Below, piece after piece: positions 31,333 to 44,149 of a stretch of DNA of 64,000 nt; positions within the stretch are counted from its first letter, which is position 1, and each line of letters starts with the position of its first letter. The translations under genes and the position numbers were made by a program. Source of the DNA: Gnetum montanum (taxonomy: Eukaryota > Streptophyta > Gnetopsida > Gnetales > Gnetaceae). The stretch lies in assembly GCA_015680685.1 (NCBI GenBank), contig MNCI01010025.1:438860-502859 (forward strand). The letters run 5' to 3'. The notes under the pieces are model-generated. The model was not told the origin of the DNA. It saw only the letters and a program-made list of their open reading frames with translations, and did not search any database.

Positions 31333-33235
31333 GTGACATTCGAAAATGTTGGTGGCTGGAACACTAAGAGGTTGGTGGGTGTATAGCCTAACCCTAAATC
31401 CATGTGAGGTCCATACTTGGAAATGGAAATGAGGTGCCCTAAATAGTCTAGTTAATCAGATAGGGACTTGCATGGTGTTAAAATGATCATGTGTAAGAGA
31501 GGTTTATACTGCATTACCCACAGACACCAGGATAGGCTAAGCTAAAGTGTAGCAGGGTGTCTTGGCATGAGAACAACAATGTGAAGGTGAAAATATGTAT
31601 CAAAAAATAGAAAAAACATAAGATTTATGCTTAATATCAAAGAAAAATGCTTGCAATAATGGAACAAAACTTAAGAATGAAGAATGCACTATCCCAAAAA
31701 GGAAGAGCATAGCTATTGTAGGGAAAGAGGTGAGAATGGTACATGGTATATAGGTAGACATAGTGGTAGTGTAGTTGTTTAGTAATAGTCTTTGGGATGT
31801 CTAGGATATGGAGCTAATGGTTGCTATGGGGATTGAACCTATTGGGTTGGCTGTTGCTGTGTTCTATAGGTGTAATGGTGGATTGCATTTTGGAAGGCAC
31901 CAAGGTGTGAAGCTTAGAGGCTTAGGTGTGAGAATTCTAGGGATGCTCAGAAATTTAAAATGCCCAATGCTTTTTTGTTTTTTTCAAACCTTAAGATGCT
32001 AAACACAAGGGTATTTATAGGGCTAGGGTTAGCATAAGATACAGATCAGGTACCATCTGGCATGGGTGCCATGTGGGATGAGCGTAAATGAGGCTACGTT
32101 AACATGCTATGATCTTATGAGAATAGAAATTTGTTATGCTTTAAAGAACAACAACAGTTCCCCAGAGACTACTAAACTGTGACTACACTACCTAGACTAC
32201 ATGTGCCAAAGTTTGAAAGACTAAAATGTACTTGCAAATAATGCAAAATATGGAGGCTACACTTCAAGACTGTGTTCCCCTCTTTTGAGTAGGGCCAAGC
32301 ATAGTAATAATTTTTTGGGTTAATAGGGATGTAAAAGAGATGCAAATTGTTGATCTTTGTTTCCAAAGGAATGTCAGAGTTGAGACAAATGTTGATTCCA
32401 AGTTCTAGAGGCTGTCGGAGGCTTTTCTCTAGTGTCAAGCTGGTTATGATCTAGAGCATAATACAAAACTTAGTAAAAATTTGCAAAATTTTGATGTTTC
32501 ACATTGGTTATGTTGGTTATGCTAGGGAGTGTAGTAGGGACACTTTGCCAAATTTTGATAAAATCTATAGTCTTCCTTCATGGTACACTAGTTACGCTCT
32601 AGGGCGTAGTAGGAGAGGTAGCCTTGAAAGTTAGAAAATATGCCAATGTGTCTTCCATGTCAAGCTAGCTTGATAGATCCTTGTCAAACACTTGGGCAAA
32701 AGTAGGTACTAGAACTTATGCAATTCTTGCTATCTTGGGGAGCATAGCAAAGCATAGCAATCAACGCGATAGAAAATTTGTCAAACTATTTTATCCATCC
32801 CAAGTAATTTTGACAACCTCTAGCTTGGTACTTAGGTGAATTGGCCACTAGAACATGTGCTATGCTAGCTACACTAGGGAGCATAGCAAGCATGAAAACC
32901 TAGGAGATAGAAAATTTTCCAAACTATTTTGTCCATCCCAAGTAACCTTGGCAACTTCAAGCTTGGCACTTAGGCAAACTAGTCATGGAAATATGTGCTA
33001 CACTAGCTATGTTGGGGAACATAGCAGGAAGATTGAGAGTGTAGTAGGACACTTATAATAATTTTAATATAACTACTACTGACACTTAGAAAAGTTTTGT
33101 CAAATAGGCCTTGACGTGTGCTATGCTAGCTACACTAGACAGAATAGCACCAACACTTAGAAAAATTTGCCAAGTCTTGATACTTAGACAAATTTGTTGT
33201 TGAATTGTAGAAGCCTAAAATTGGTGGTATTTTAT
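31333..33235 (-). repeat. Element B 3' LTR (left)
   Basis: About 1.9 kb, aligned with the solo LTR at 42.2 kb and the right LTR. Minus-strand TATA box at 32013-32019. It includes an internal tandem repeat of about 138 bases (units starting near 32768 and 32906). It is bordered on the right by the polypurine tract. Confidence 0.85.
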
Positions 33236-33252
33236 TGGCCCCTCTTTGTTGA
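33236..33252 (-). other. Element B polypurine tract
   Basis: On the minus strand GTCAACAAAGAGGGGCCA leads into the LTR; it is nearly identical to element A. Confidence 0.7.
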
Positions 33253-34750
33253 CATCTAAACGATTGGACTTATTGACATCGATAAAGAATACAAAACACC
33301 ATGGTGAACATAACAACAACACCACTTGTTATTGCCTGATTAGATAACACTTCACTATGTTTAAGAGTGCTAAGGGAATAAAGAGTGGCAAGGAATACAT
33401 TAGTGAGATAGGTCAAGGAATAACAAGTGGAAAGGATGTTCATTATGCATGTGGTTGTAAAATGCAACATTATGATGGCTTGTTGCCAAAGCATGATCCC
33501 TTGTTATAGTGCTTGTAAGGAAGTCAGCATGTGGAGATGCCCTACCCCTAGGATTTTAACATCTCATTAGAGTCCTTGTGAGATGGTTGATTTAGGATTG
33601 GACTAATTTTGAAATGGAAACTATACTATTTTTATTTGGGTACTTGTTTTGTTTCATTTTTCTTTTGCTTCTGCTTTTTTTTGTCTCTCTCTTTTCTTTT
33701 TATTTTTTTTCTTTCTTACTTATTTTCACTTATTCTATTTTTTTTGTTGCTAGGTGGGCTACGTGCTACTCAACAAAATTTTCTTAGAAGCAATCATGTC
33801 GCATCTATAGGACAAGTATTTCCTCCCCAAGATGAGTTGTGTTACATCTATTTGGGGCTTTGACTAGCCCATAAAGATTCCCCATGGGATGAGTTATGTG
33901 ACATCCATCATGGGTTCTATGGTTTATTGAAAGAAGGATGCCATGTGCATCAAAGAAGCTTACAATGAATGGAAAAAAATGTAAGGTGAAAAGGTAGAGG
34001 TGAATTAGCTATAGTGGGGGTAGTAAGGATGTGCACTCTTAAGTAGCTTGGTGAGTCAAAGTAGACACATTGGAGCAGTGTGATGACCTACCATCATGAT
34101 GAAATTCACCCTTGAACAACATCATTGAGGCTTCATCCTACAAATGCAACACAGAGATAACAAGAAAAATAAACCATACCATTTGAGATGAAGGTGAAGT
34201 CCTATTTGCAAGGGCATTGTAAGGGCCATGAGTGTTGTGTCAGTTGTAGGTGCATGCAATGTTGAAAGTAGGAAGGCCAGTGTGGGTGCTAGTGGTGGTA
34301 GGATGAAAAATCTCTAGAAGCCACACTAGAAGTGAGCATCCAAGTGGCTAAAGGCATTGTCAATGTAGCTGCGTAGGAGTCCTCATCAAGGACAACAGCT
34401 AGGAAACCCAACAAATTGGCAAGGGGCTAACTTGTTGGATTCTCTTCCCAACCTAGGCAATGGTGAGGGCTAGAGTATGGTAGTGCTATGGTTGGGCCAT
34501 AGTACCTTTGGTTCTTTGGCAAGTAATGCTGATAGTGAGAGCTTTGACCAAGATAATTGGTGATGGTGGTGATAAATTTTGAAAGTTAGCAAGATGCCTA
34601 AAGGCATCTCCAGAAGATTAACAAGATTTTGAGGATGATGACGCTACAAATATTCTTGAGGGTTTTTTATTGATGACATGAACTTCATTCTAGAACTACA
34701 ATGTCCCACCCCACTTTTCCCAAGAGGTGTGGGCAAGAGATGGAGGATTG
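33253..34750 (-). other. Element B 3' untranslated region
   Basis: No coding similarity was seen. It includes a T-rich tract on the plus strand (about 33640-33755). The first part resembles the corresponding region of element C. Confidence 0.5.
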
Positions 34751-34779
34751 GAAGTATTCATGCTTGCTTCTCTATAGAA

Positions 34780-35095
34780 CTATGTGTGTTGAACTATGGA
34801 TGTTAAACTACAAACCCAATTTTAGGTCTTGGTATACTACATTCTATAGTAGTTTAATGTTTTCACATACTGTGAACTCAGTTTAAGGTCTTGGTAGACC
34901 ATGATGTGCTAGTTATAGTCCTAGAAAACTATTGTGTGCTAGTTAACTATCATAATAGATAGTGAATGGCTAGTTTAAGGTCATAGCAAATCATGTTGTG
35001 GGTGCCAGTTTAGTGTCATAGCTCAAGGACATTTTGTGCTAGTTTAACATCATAGTAGATGTTCTATGCCAGTTTAACATCATAGTAGATGTTCA
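34780..35095 (-). repeat. TTAAACT-type motif cluster downstream of integrase in B
   Basis: Around ten degenerate copies of the motif, seen on the plus strand as GCTAGTTTAA-type words beside GGTC/CATAG words, lie between the integrase end and the 3' untranslated region. Confidence 0.65.
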
Positions 35096-35149
35096 CTTAC
35101 CTTACTTTTTCATTGTTGTGGCACTACATACTAGGCATAGTATGGATTT

Positions 35150-36140
35150 AGGTACGAGTGGTTGATTAAATTGGAAAACTCATTGCCATCTAGATCAGCA
35201 AGCTTGAATGCTCCATTTTCATAAGTCTTTGTGACCAAGAAAGGCCCTTCCTAGTTAGTTGAGAATTTGTCTATGGGCTTGCAAATGACTTTGAGGACTA
35301 GGTCCCCCTTCTTGATTGGATGTTGATGCTGATTGTGATGGTGCTTTTACTATTTCTTTTCCTAGTACAACTTGATGCAATTGATCATTTTCATGTTCTC
35401 CTCCTCTATAGAGTCAAGGGCAATAGTTTTCAACTCATTGTTTTGAACTTCATCAATGAAGCTTGAAAGGATCATATGGAGCAATGAGACCTATAATTCA
35501 AGAGGCAAAATTGCTTTAGATCCATACACAAGACTATATGGTGTCTTACTTATTACTATTCTACATGTCGTGTGGTAGGCCCATAGCACATAGACCAACT
35601 ATTCATGTCATCATCATTTGCTATTGCTAAGCATCCTCTTCAAAATATTGATGATGAATTTTCTCATAACCTTCACTTTTCCATTCACTTGTGGGTATTA
35701 TTGTGATGAAAATGAATGTTTAATGCCAAGGTGTTCATAGAAGGCCTTAGTTTTTGCACTACTAAATTGTGGCTCATTGTTTGTGACTATAGTCATGGGT
35801 AGACCAAATTGGGTCACTATGTTGTCTAGGATAAATTTGCAAGCCTATTGTGAGGTTTTCTTCCTAAGGGAAATGGCTTCAACCCACTTGGTAAAGTATT
35901 TGGTTGCAATTATGATGAAGCTATGTCCTACAAAAGGCTTAGGTGTTATAAGTCCTATGATATCCAACCCCTAACATTGGAATGACCATGTGATTTGCAT
36001 AGTATGCAATTCAGTGGGTGGCACATGCATTAGGTTACCATGTCATTGACACACATCACATGTTCTAACATTGGAAATGCAATCACACTTGATGTGAGGT
36101 CAATAGTAACCTAAGTGTTTGATTTTTGCTACCATTGCCC
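35150..36140 (-). pseudogene. Element B integrase
   Basis: The minus-strand reading contains the zinc-binding region (GYY*PHIKCDCI followed by CDVC), the core GLDIIGLITPKPFVGHSFII, and TKYFTKWVEAISL, the conserved KWVEA block. Further along is DNIVTQFGLPMTIVTNNEPQF (catalytic Asp replaced by Asn in the usual DNG/DRG position). The C-terminal part has KKGDLVLKVI and GPFLVTKTYENGAFKL. Internal stops disable it. Confidence 0.82.
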
Positions 36141-36399
36141 TGGGTGCTATGTGGCCTTTGGATAGTCCCTCATGGATTTGATCAACAATATTTTATGCTT
36201 CAGTATTGCTAATGTAGGTTAATAGTATTCCATCATAGGATTTTCAACATAAGGTGCTATCACCTACAAGGACATACTACTGTGATTATTTTCATATTGC
36301 ATATTTTTGGGTAGAGGTTAGATTTTGTGGAGGCTCACACTATTCAAGGTACATCTTAATATTATCATACCACTCTTGGGCATGAGCTATGCCTATCAT

Positions 36400-37300
36400 G
36401 GCTATGGATGAAATATTTGTTATTTGAGTAATAGGTTAGGTGCAATCCACTATTGAAGTAGGCAAGGCAGAAAAAATGTTGGGTGCTATGCTTAAGGCTA
36501 AAGTGGCTAATGCATCAGCAATGGAATTTTTGTTATGGGGAATGTATTGGACATCCACAATTAGAAATTGTTTGAGTAAGTGTTTTTCCAAATTACACTA
36601 AGGTTGTAAATGTTATGCCTTGCAAGCATAAACCTCTATGAATTGGTTGACAACAAGCTATGAGTCACCTTGGATTGCTATGTTTTGAATTCCTAAATCA
36701 CAAGCTGTTAAGAAACCTCTAAGAAGACCTTGTGCAAGGAAATGCAAAGTGATATGTGAAGGGTTAGATCTCCCTAGAGGAAAATGTGGTAAAGGAAATT
36801 GCACTGCCACCTTGTGTGGTTGAAGCATCATCAAAGTGTAAAACTTCTTCGAAATTTGTAGGTATTTGGCTTATGCTATTGACATGCTCATCTAGAAATT
36901 CCAAATCTATTGTTGCTTGATCATCTATAGGTGAAACCATGAGTTTTGCAACTATTTATTGACCCTTTGTTGATGCTTGTGCTATGTAGTGTAGGACAAA
37001 CTCTGTAGTTATTACCTTCCACTATGAAATTTGACTACTTTCGTATATGTTTGTAGTAATCACTTGGAGTACATTGATTTTATAGATAATGGTAACCTGA
37101 CTATGGAAAAGATAATTTGTCCATTTATTGAGTGAAAATATTGATGCAAGACAATTCTTCTCTAGATCATTGTATTTTTCCACATGGGACATTAACACAT
37201 GGATTAAATAGTAAATAGGGACCTCCATGCTATCATCTCACTTTTGGAAAAATAGAGAAACAATGGACATGTTTGAGGTTGCAAGGTAAATGTAGAATGA
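36400..37300 (-). pseudogene. Element B tandem RNase H domains
   Basis: First domain (about 37.3-36.95 kb): IYYLIHVLMSHVEKYNDLEK followed by NYLFHSQVTIIY, the gypsy RNase H pattern (PVYYxSK.L, E.RY..LEK). Second domain (about 36.93-36.4 kb): FDDASTTQGG, then IQGDS*LVVNQFIEVYA, then VQYIPHNKNSIADALATLA, the pattern of the additional RNase H copy found in Tat-lineage elements. Together they fill the gap between reverse transcriptase and integrase. Confidence 0.75.
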
Positions 37301-37369
37301 CTTATCTCCTTGAGGAGGGTAGATTGTTGGAAGTTAAGCTAGCTCCTTTTTGAGGTTGTCAAATGCTTC

Positions 37370-38260
37370 TTAGCATTGTGCTATCCACTTAAAGTGGAAT
37401 CCCTTTTTGAGAAAATGTTGCATTGGCTGTAAGTTATTAGTTAACCTTGTGATAAACCTATGTATGAATTGTAATCTACCTTGTAATCCACGTAGTTCCT
37501 TAATGTTTTTCAGTGGTGTTAAGTTGGTGATAGCCTTAACCTTATTAGGGTCTATATGTATGCTTGCTTTTGATACTACAAAGCCTAGCATGTGATTAGT
37601 CTTGACGCTGAAGGCACACTTCTTAGGGTTTAACTTGAGGTCATGTCTAAGGCAACATTTAAGGACATCGTCTAAGTCATCTATGTGGTCATGAGCCACC
37701 TTGGACTTAATTTCTATATCATCAATGTAGTCATTGAGAAAGTATAGTAGATAATCACTAATGATATATGTCATTACACATTGGAAAGTTGCTCTTGCAT
37801 TCTTTAGTCAAAATGACATCATTGTATAGAAAAATGTACCCTAAGGGGTTATGAAGGTGGTGTTGAGCTAGTGCTCTAGGTTGACTTGAATTTGGTTGTA
37901 CCCTAAGAACCCATTCATAAAGGACAACAAGGGATGACTAGTCATAGTATCAATGAGTTGGTAAATACTAGTTAATAAGAAATCATCTTTAAGGCTCACC
38001 TTGTTTAGGTCTCAAAAGTATATGCAAATATGTATACTTTAATTTTTCTTAGGGACAACTACAATGTTTGAAACCTAGTCAACATTGTCGACTGCCCAGA
38101 TGAAACTAGCTTTGTAAAGCTTAGTGATTTCATTGCGAACTGCCAATGCCACCTCAAGTTTGACCTTCCAACCTTTTTTTGACTAATTTTATGCAAGTAT
38201 CAAGGATAATGTTGTGTTATATTATACAAGGATCTAGGTTTAGCATGTTCTCGTAAGACC
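37370..38260 (-). pseudogene. Element B reverse transcriptase
   Basis: The minus-strand reading includes EITKLYKASFIWAV, VSNIVVVPKKN, DLNKVSLKDDF, LLSFMNGFLGYNQIQV, then LNDYIDDIEIKSK. YIDD is the catalytic YxDD box. Then comes LRHDLKLNPKKCAFSV and LRGLQGRLQFIHRF. Several stops upstream of 37774 and the replacement of FRDLNKA-type residues show decay. It is homologous to plant Ty3/gypsy reverse transcriptases. Confidence 0.88.
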
Positions 38261-38431
38261 ATGTGAATTCCTTGATGTTATCATTAAGGACTTTTGAGAT
38301 GCTTTGTTTAATTTGAGGCTCTAACATTGAACTAAGTTTCAATGTCTTTGCCTTGCCTTTACATGTTGTTACAGGGAATTCAAGGAGAGGATCCTTGATT
38401 ATGTCACTTGCCTCTAGGTCTAGAGTGCCAA

Positions 38432-39051
38432 CTAGATGGTTTTGCTAATCTAGATATGTCTCTAGGGATGCTACATTTGTATTATAAATCACAAGCTCGA
38501 AGTCTAGGAGTTCAATATTTATGCATCTCATGGAATCATCATAAAATAAGGAAGAAAATGTTATGAAAATTTACCTAACTATGAAATTTTTGGATCTAAT
38601 ATAGCAAGTATGTAAATTAATTTGGGGCCTTGATTAGTCCTAGGATTGCCAGTTTAAGGCCATAGTGGGCCATGGTTTACTCAGGACGCATTGGTTTAGG
38701 CAAGGCTTGGAAGGTTTTAAATGTGGAACTAGGCTTGAAGTCTAGATGGTTTTGCTAGTCTAGATATGTCTCTAGGGATGCTACATTTGTATTATAAATC
38801 ACAAGCTCGAAGTCTAGGAGTTCAATATTTATGCATCTCATGGAATCATCATAAAATAAGGAAGAAAATGTTATGAACATTTACCTAACTATGAAATTTT
38901 GGGATCTAATATAGCAAGTATGTAAATTATTTTGGGGCCTTGATTAGTCCTAGGATTGCTAGTTTAAGGCCATAGTGGACCATGGTTTACTCAGGACGCA
39001 TTGGTTTAGGCAAGGCTTGGAAGGTTTTAAATGTGGAACTAGGCTTGATGT
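38432..39051. repeat. 310-base tandem duplication
   Basis: Two near-identical copies, 38432-38741 and 38742-39051, differ at only a handful of positions. Each contains one TTAAACT-type motif (AGTTTAAGGCCAT near 38650 and 38960). The low divergence beside otherwise decayed DNA suggests a recent local duplication. Confidence 0.88.
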
Positions 39052-39271
39052 TTATTGGGAAATCAGAAAAAATGAATAAAAAAAATTTCTAAGTAGAGAG
39101 ATGCTTGAAAAGTTCAAAACATTTTCTAACTCTAGGTGCTACACTCATCTTGCATTACGTGCGGGACATGGGATAGTCCAACATTATGCATGAGAAATGT
39201 GATAGTCCCACCTTATGCGTGGGACATGGGATAGTACTCAGAAGGGTGATGTGTCCTTCACCCAAAAAGAG

Positions 39272-39279
39272 TATAAATA
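39272..39279 (+). promoter_or_regulatory. Plus-strand TATA-like box inside element B
   Basis: GTATAAATAGGC, opposite to the transcription direction of B and upstream of the plus-strand coding debris at 39.45-45.3 kb. Direct repeats around GGGACATGGGATAGT (39160-39235) lie just upstream. Confidence 0.4.
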
Positions 39280-39786
39280 GGCATTTTACCATATTCAACT
39301 TGTCATTTTCAAAGTTGAAATAAATAATCACTATGCATAGCATGGCCAAGATGAAGTGAGGTAAAGCATAGTGAAAAAAGAGAGGAAGCTAGAGCATAGT
39401 AAGGAGGAAGAGGAAAACAAGAGCATAACCATTCAACCATGATGCATTGTAGTGAATGACAACACCCTACCCTCATCAATGTGGATGAAGGAGGATGCAC
39501 ACGAAGGCACCTTTCTAGGGCATGCATACAGGACTGAAGGGATATGCTATCAACAAGGTAAGGCACTACACTCTTCTCTTGTGATTTATTTTCTTTCTTC
39601 TTATTTACCTTGGGGTTTTGTGGTTTTGAGGATATCTTTCCTTGGGTAGGGACCACCACCACTGCCATAGCTACCATGAGTCACAGTTAGGAGAGGGAGT
39701 ATGCATGGTGGATTTTTTTTGTTTTTGTTGTGAAGGTGTCTCTTTTGTTTTTATGTGCATTGTGCATGGCATGGAATAAGGGTTTT

Positions 39787-40400
39787 TGGCATCCCACACT
39801 TGATGCAGGATAAGGATCATTTTCAATGTTTTATTTTAGTATCCCACACATGATGTAGGATAGGATTTTTTTGACATCCCATGCATGATGTAAAATAAAT
39901 GTTTTTTGGTATCCCATGCATCACATGAGATAGAGGTTTCTTTGCATCTTGTGTGTGATGTAGGATAGGGACCAAGGTAGCTTGAAGGCACATATAGAGC
40001 ATAATGGTCCAAGTAAGATGACTATGAGGGTCATGACTATCATGTTAGATTATGTTCCTAAGAGCATGATAAAAAATTTAGAAAATTTTGAGTTTCTAGC
40101 ATCACACTTTGTAGGAAACGTACTCAATAGGTTATGCTTTGCTATGAGCATAACCAATGGTTTGAAATTTTTCAACACTTTAAAATTTTTTGTAGTTCTT
40201 ACCCTCAGTGGGAACCATAGCCAACACTTTGAATTTTTTTATAGTTGTTATGCTTTGCGGGGAGTGTAGCCAACACTTTGAAATTATTTTATAGTTTTGG
40301 AGGTTACACTCTACGAGAAGTGTAGCCAACACTTGAAAAAAGTTTGTAATTTTAAAGGTTATGATCTAAGTAGAATGTAACCAAAAATTAGTGAATTTTT
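39787..40400. repeat. Two degenerate direct-repeat fields
   Basis: 39787-39975: about five units around ATCCCACACATGATGTAGGAT, 35-50 bases apart. 40110-40400: about four units around GTGTAGCCAACACTTTGAAA, 60-70 bases apart. No coding potential. Confidence 0.65.
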
Positions 40401-42235
40401 TGATATGTTCAATGCTATAATGATTGTAAATGTAAACATGGATGTTAGTGTTGTACCCCATTGGGGACTAGGCATGTCAAAGAGATATGTTGACATCCCT
40501 TTCCCATGGGGCTTGGTGGGGAAGTTAAGAGTTTTACTATGTTAAGTCTAATTTTTATGTAGGTTTTTCATTTTTTTGTATCCAATACTAACATTTTCCT
40601 CTTGTCACTATTTTGGTCATATGATACTATTAAAACCCATCCTTGTTGTAGTGTATCATTCATTTTTAATGCATTGTCTACCTAGGTTTTCTCATGTTTC
40701 TAATTTTACTCGTTCCTATTGAAGTTATGATTAAGTTAGGAGAAGTCACGGTGGTTGCAATAGGCCACACTAAGGCCATTTTCATCATGAAATATGCTGA
40801 GGTTGAGAGTTCACAACATTGGTTGTGTTATAAGGCCCCAGTGGAGATAACTAGCAAGCTTCAGAAGGTTGGGTTAATGGACCATTTCCTGGCCATTAGC
40901 TCAAGTATCCTAGTGGCCAAGATGACTGCCATCATCGACTATTTTAGTGAGAGTGTTGATTACTTTATGATGCAGGCCCATGATGTGCAGATGGCCTTTG
41001 AAATTACAAATGAATTCTTTGCAAACCTCTTCATCATCCCCTCTAAGGGCCAACTAGTTGTAGAAAAGACTGACAAAGACTTAGACCATAGAGGGGATGT
41101 TGAGGAGTAGTTGGGTAGTTCTACGGTTTACAAAGGAATATAGGTTAAGGAAGTGAAGGTACATGTGGTCCACCACCTCTATACAATCTTTTGTGCTTAT
41201 GTATTTCCAAAGCTACTCTCCCAAGGAAAAATTCTTGGGGTGGAAAAAGCTTAGATGATGAGGGATGTAATAGAGGAGGGAACATAGTACAACTGGGCCT
41301 CTTACCTTGTCGATGGCCTATGTGCTAAAATTGTTAGGTTGCGCTACAACCTCCAAGTGAGATCACATGTGCACTTTGCATTTTTCATAACATGCCTATG
41401 AAGGTTTGTAGAGTTTTTGGTGGTTTTTTCAAGAAGGTCAGTGGGTAGTGTAAGATCATAGGAAGATCTCTAGGCCATGGATCTATCACTTTTTAAACAC
41501 CACATGGTCATAGAATCCTTTAGAGGCAATTCATGAGTTGCTCTCTATAATGACCAGAGGTAACATGGGACAATCTTTTTGCACACATGATTGTGTAGGG
41601 GAAGCCCCACTGACCAATACTATAATTGTAGTAAGAGGGGCATGAATCATTGTCGAGGTAGTGGGATCATCTAGAACCTATATTAAGAAACCACACCCTA
41701 TGAAGGAGCCCATTCGGGAAGTGGAGGAGTGTGGAAGAAGGAACTAGTTTAAGCTTCATGATATGTGCTCAAAAATCAAAAGTATGGATTATTGGATATT
41801 GCTATAATGTGTTATGTTATAATATGCTCATTAAAATCTTAACTTTTATGACCTAGGTAAGAGGGCCCCTACAGAAGTAGCAACACCCATTGAGGATGAT
41901 ATCCCTCCTCACACATAGGGACAAGTACTAGAAAAAGAGGAACAAGAAGTTGTAGAGGTGCTACAAAAACTTGAGGAAGAAGGGTTACTACAATTTGATG
42001 GGGTGAGTTTGAAAAATTTCTTTGATGGCATGTAGATGAGAAATCATCCCACTCTTACATTTAAAGGCTTGTTGGGTAGGAGCTTTGTACCACCATCCTT
42101 TTTTTGTTATTCCTTTTATTTTTTTTTATTTTTTAGCCCTTACACCATTGGATCTTATATTTTTTGATAATTACTAAGTGTGTTATGTTGCAGCCACTAG
42201 TGTTTCCACTGAGTGCCCAGTCTTCACATCCACCT

Positions 42236-44149
42236 ATGATGTCCAAAAACATCAGTGGCTGGAACACCAAGAGGTCAGTGGGAATACAACCTAACCCCAA
42301 ATTTGTGTAAGGGCTATGCTAGGAAATAGAAAGCCTTGAATTATCTAGTTAATTAGATAGGGACTTATATGATGTTAAAATGACCATATGTGAGAAGGGT
42401 TTATACTACATTACATGTGGACACTGGGATCAGCTAAGCTAGAGCATAGTAAGGTGTCCCGGCTTGAAAATAGTAATGTGAGCATGTAAATATGTATCAA
42501 ACAGTATAAAAGTGGAAGAGTTATGCTTAATATCAAAAACATGTGCTTGGAAAAAAATGGAATAGAGCTTAAGAACAAATAAAATGCACCATCCCAAAAA
42601 ATGGATAGCATAATTATTGCTAGATAAGAGGTGAGAATGGTATGTGGTGTCAAGCAGGCATAGTGGTAGTGTAGTAGTGTAGTCATAGTCTTTGGGACAC
42701 TTGGGACATGGAGCTAATGGCTATAGTGGAGACTAAACATGTTGGGTTGGTTGTTACCATGTTCTTTGGGTGCAATGCAATGGTGGACTACATTTTAGAA
42801 GGCACCAAGGTGTGACGCTCAGATGCTCAAGTGAAAGAATGCTAGGGATGCTCAGAAAGTTAAAATGCTCAATGCTCTTTTGATTTGCCAACCCCTAGAG
42901 TGCTGAACATCGGGATATTTATAGGGCTAAGTTTAGCATGAAACATGGATTGGGTGCCATGTGGCATGAGCGTAGATGGGGTTACACTAACATGTTATGG
43001 TATCATGAGAGTAGTAAAGTGTTACACTTTGAAGAACAACAACAAGTTCTTAGAGACTACTGAACTATGACTAAACTACCTAGACTACATGTGCCAAAGT
43101 TTGAGAGATCACAATGTACCTACAAATAGTGTAAAATAGTACAACTTGGAGGTTATGCTTCAGGACTATGTCTTCCTCCTCTTTCAAGTAGGGCCAAGCA
43201 TAGGGACAATTTTGGGGACCAATGGAAGGTGCAAAAGAGATACAAATTGATGATCTTAGTTGTTAAAGAGGCATTAGAGCTAAGACAAAGGCTAATGCCA
43301 AGTTCTGAAGACTTTGGAGGTTGTTGCAGTCTTTTCTCTAGTGTTAAGCTAGCTACACTCTAGAGTGTAACACAACACTTTGTGTGAAAATTTGGAAAAT
43401 TTTGTGTTTCACGCTAGTTATGTTGGCTACATTGGGAAGCATAAATTTTTGATAGAATTTGTAGTCTTCATGGTACGTTGGCTATGCTCTAGGGTTTAGT
43501 AGGAGAGGTAACCTCAAAAGTTAGGAAATGTGCTGAATGTTTCCTCCATGTTAAGCTAGCTTGATAGATCCTTATCCAACACTTAGGCAAAAATTGGGCA
43601 CTAAAATCTATTTCATGTTTGCTACATTGGGGAGTGTAGTAGAGCATCATAACCCAAGAGATAGAAAATTTGGCAAACTATTTTGTCCATCCTAAGTTAT
43701 TTTGACAACCTCTAGATTGGTATTTGGATGAACTAGCCACTAAGACATTTGCTACACTAGCTACACTATGGAGCATAGCAAGCATGACAACCTAGGAGAT
43801 AGAAAATTTGGTAAACTATTTTGTCCATCCCAAGTAACCCTTGATCACTTCTAGCTTGACACTTAGGTAAATTGGCCATGGAAATGTGTGCTATGTTGGG
43901 TATGTTGGAGATCATAGCAGCTAGACTAAGAGCATAGCAGCTAGAATGAGAGCATTGCAAGACACTTAGAAAACATTTTATGGAACTACTATTAACACTT
44001 AGAAAAATCTTGCAAAATAGGCCTTAGTGTGTGCTATGCTTGCTACGTTGGAGAGCATAACACCATACTTAGACAAAATTTGCCAGGTTTTGATACTTAG
44101 ACAAATTTTTTGTAGAATATGCAAAAGCTTGAAATTGGTGGTGTTTCAT
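42236..44149 (-). mobile_element. Solo LTR of the B family
   Basis: A 1.9-kb LTR of the same family as the B ends, with ends ATGATGTCC and GTGTTTCAT. It has no primer-binding site on one side and no polypurine tract on the other. It is flanked by a perfect 5-bp duplication CACCT (42231-42235 and 44150-44154). Minus-strand TATA box at 42917-42923. The plus-strand coding region continues on both sides, so this is an insertion that later lost its internal part by LTR-LTR recombination. Confidence 0.88.

Noticed and set aside
37407-37595. Plus-strand frame opposite reverse transcriptase
   Set aside because: It is the complement of the YIDD-containing reverse transcriptase frame.
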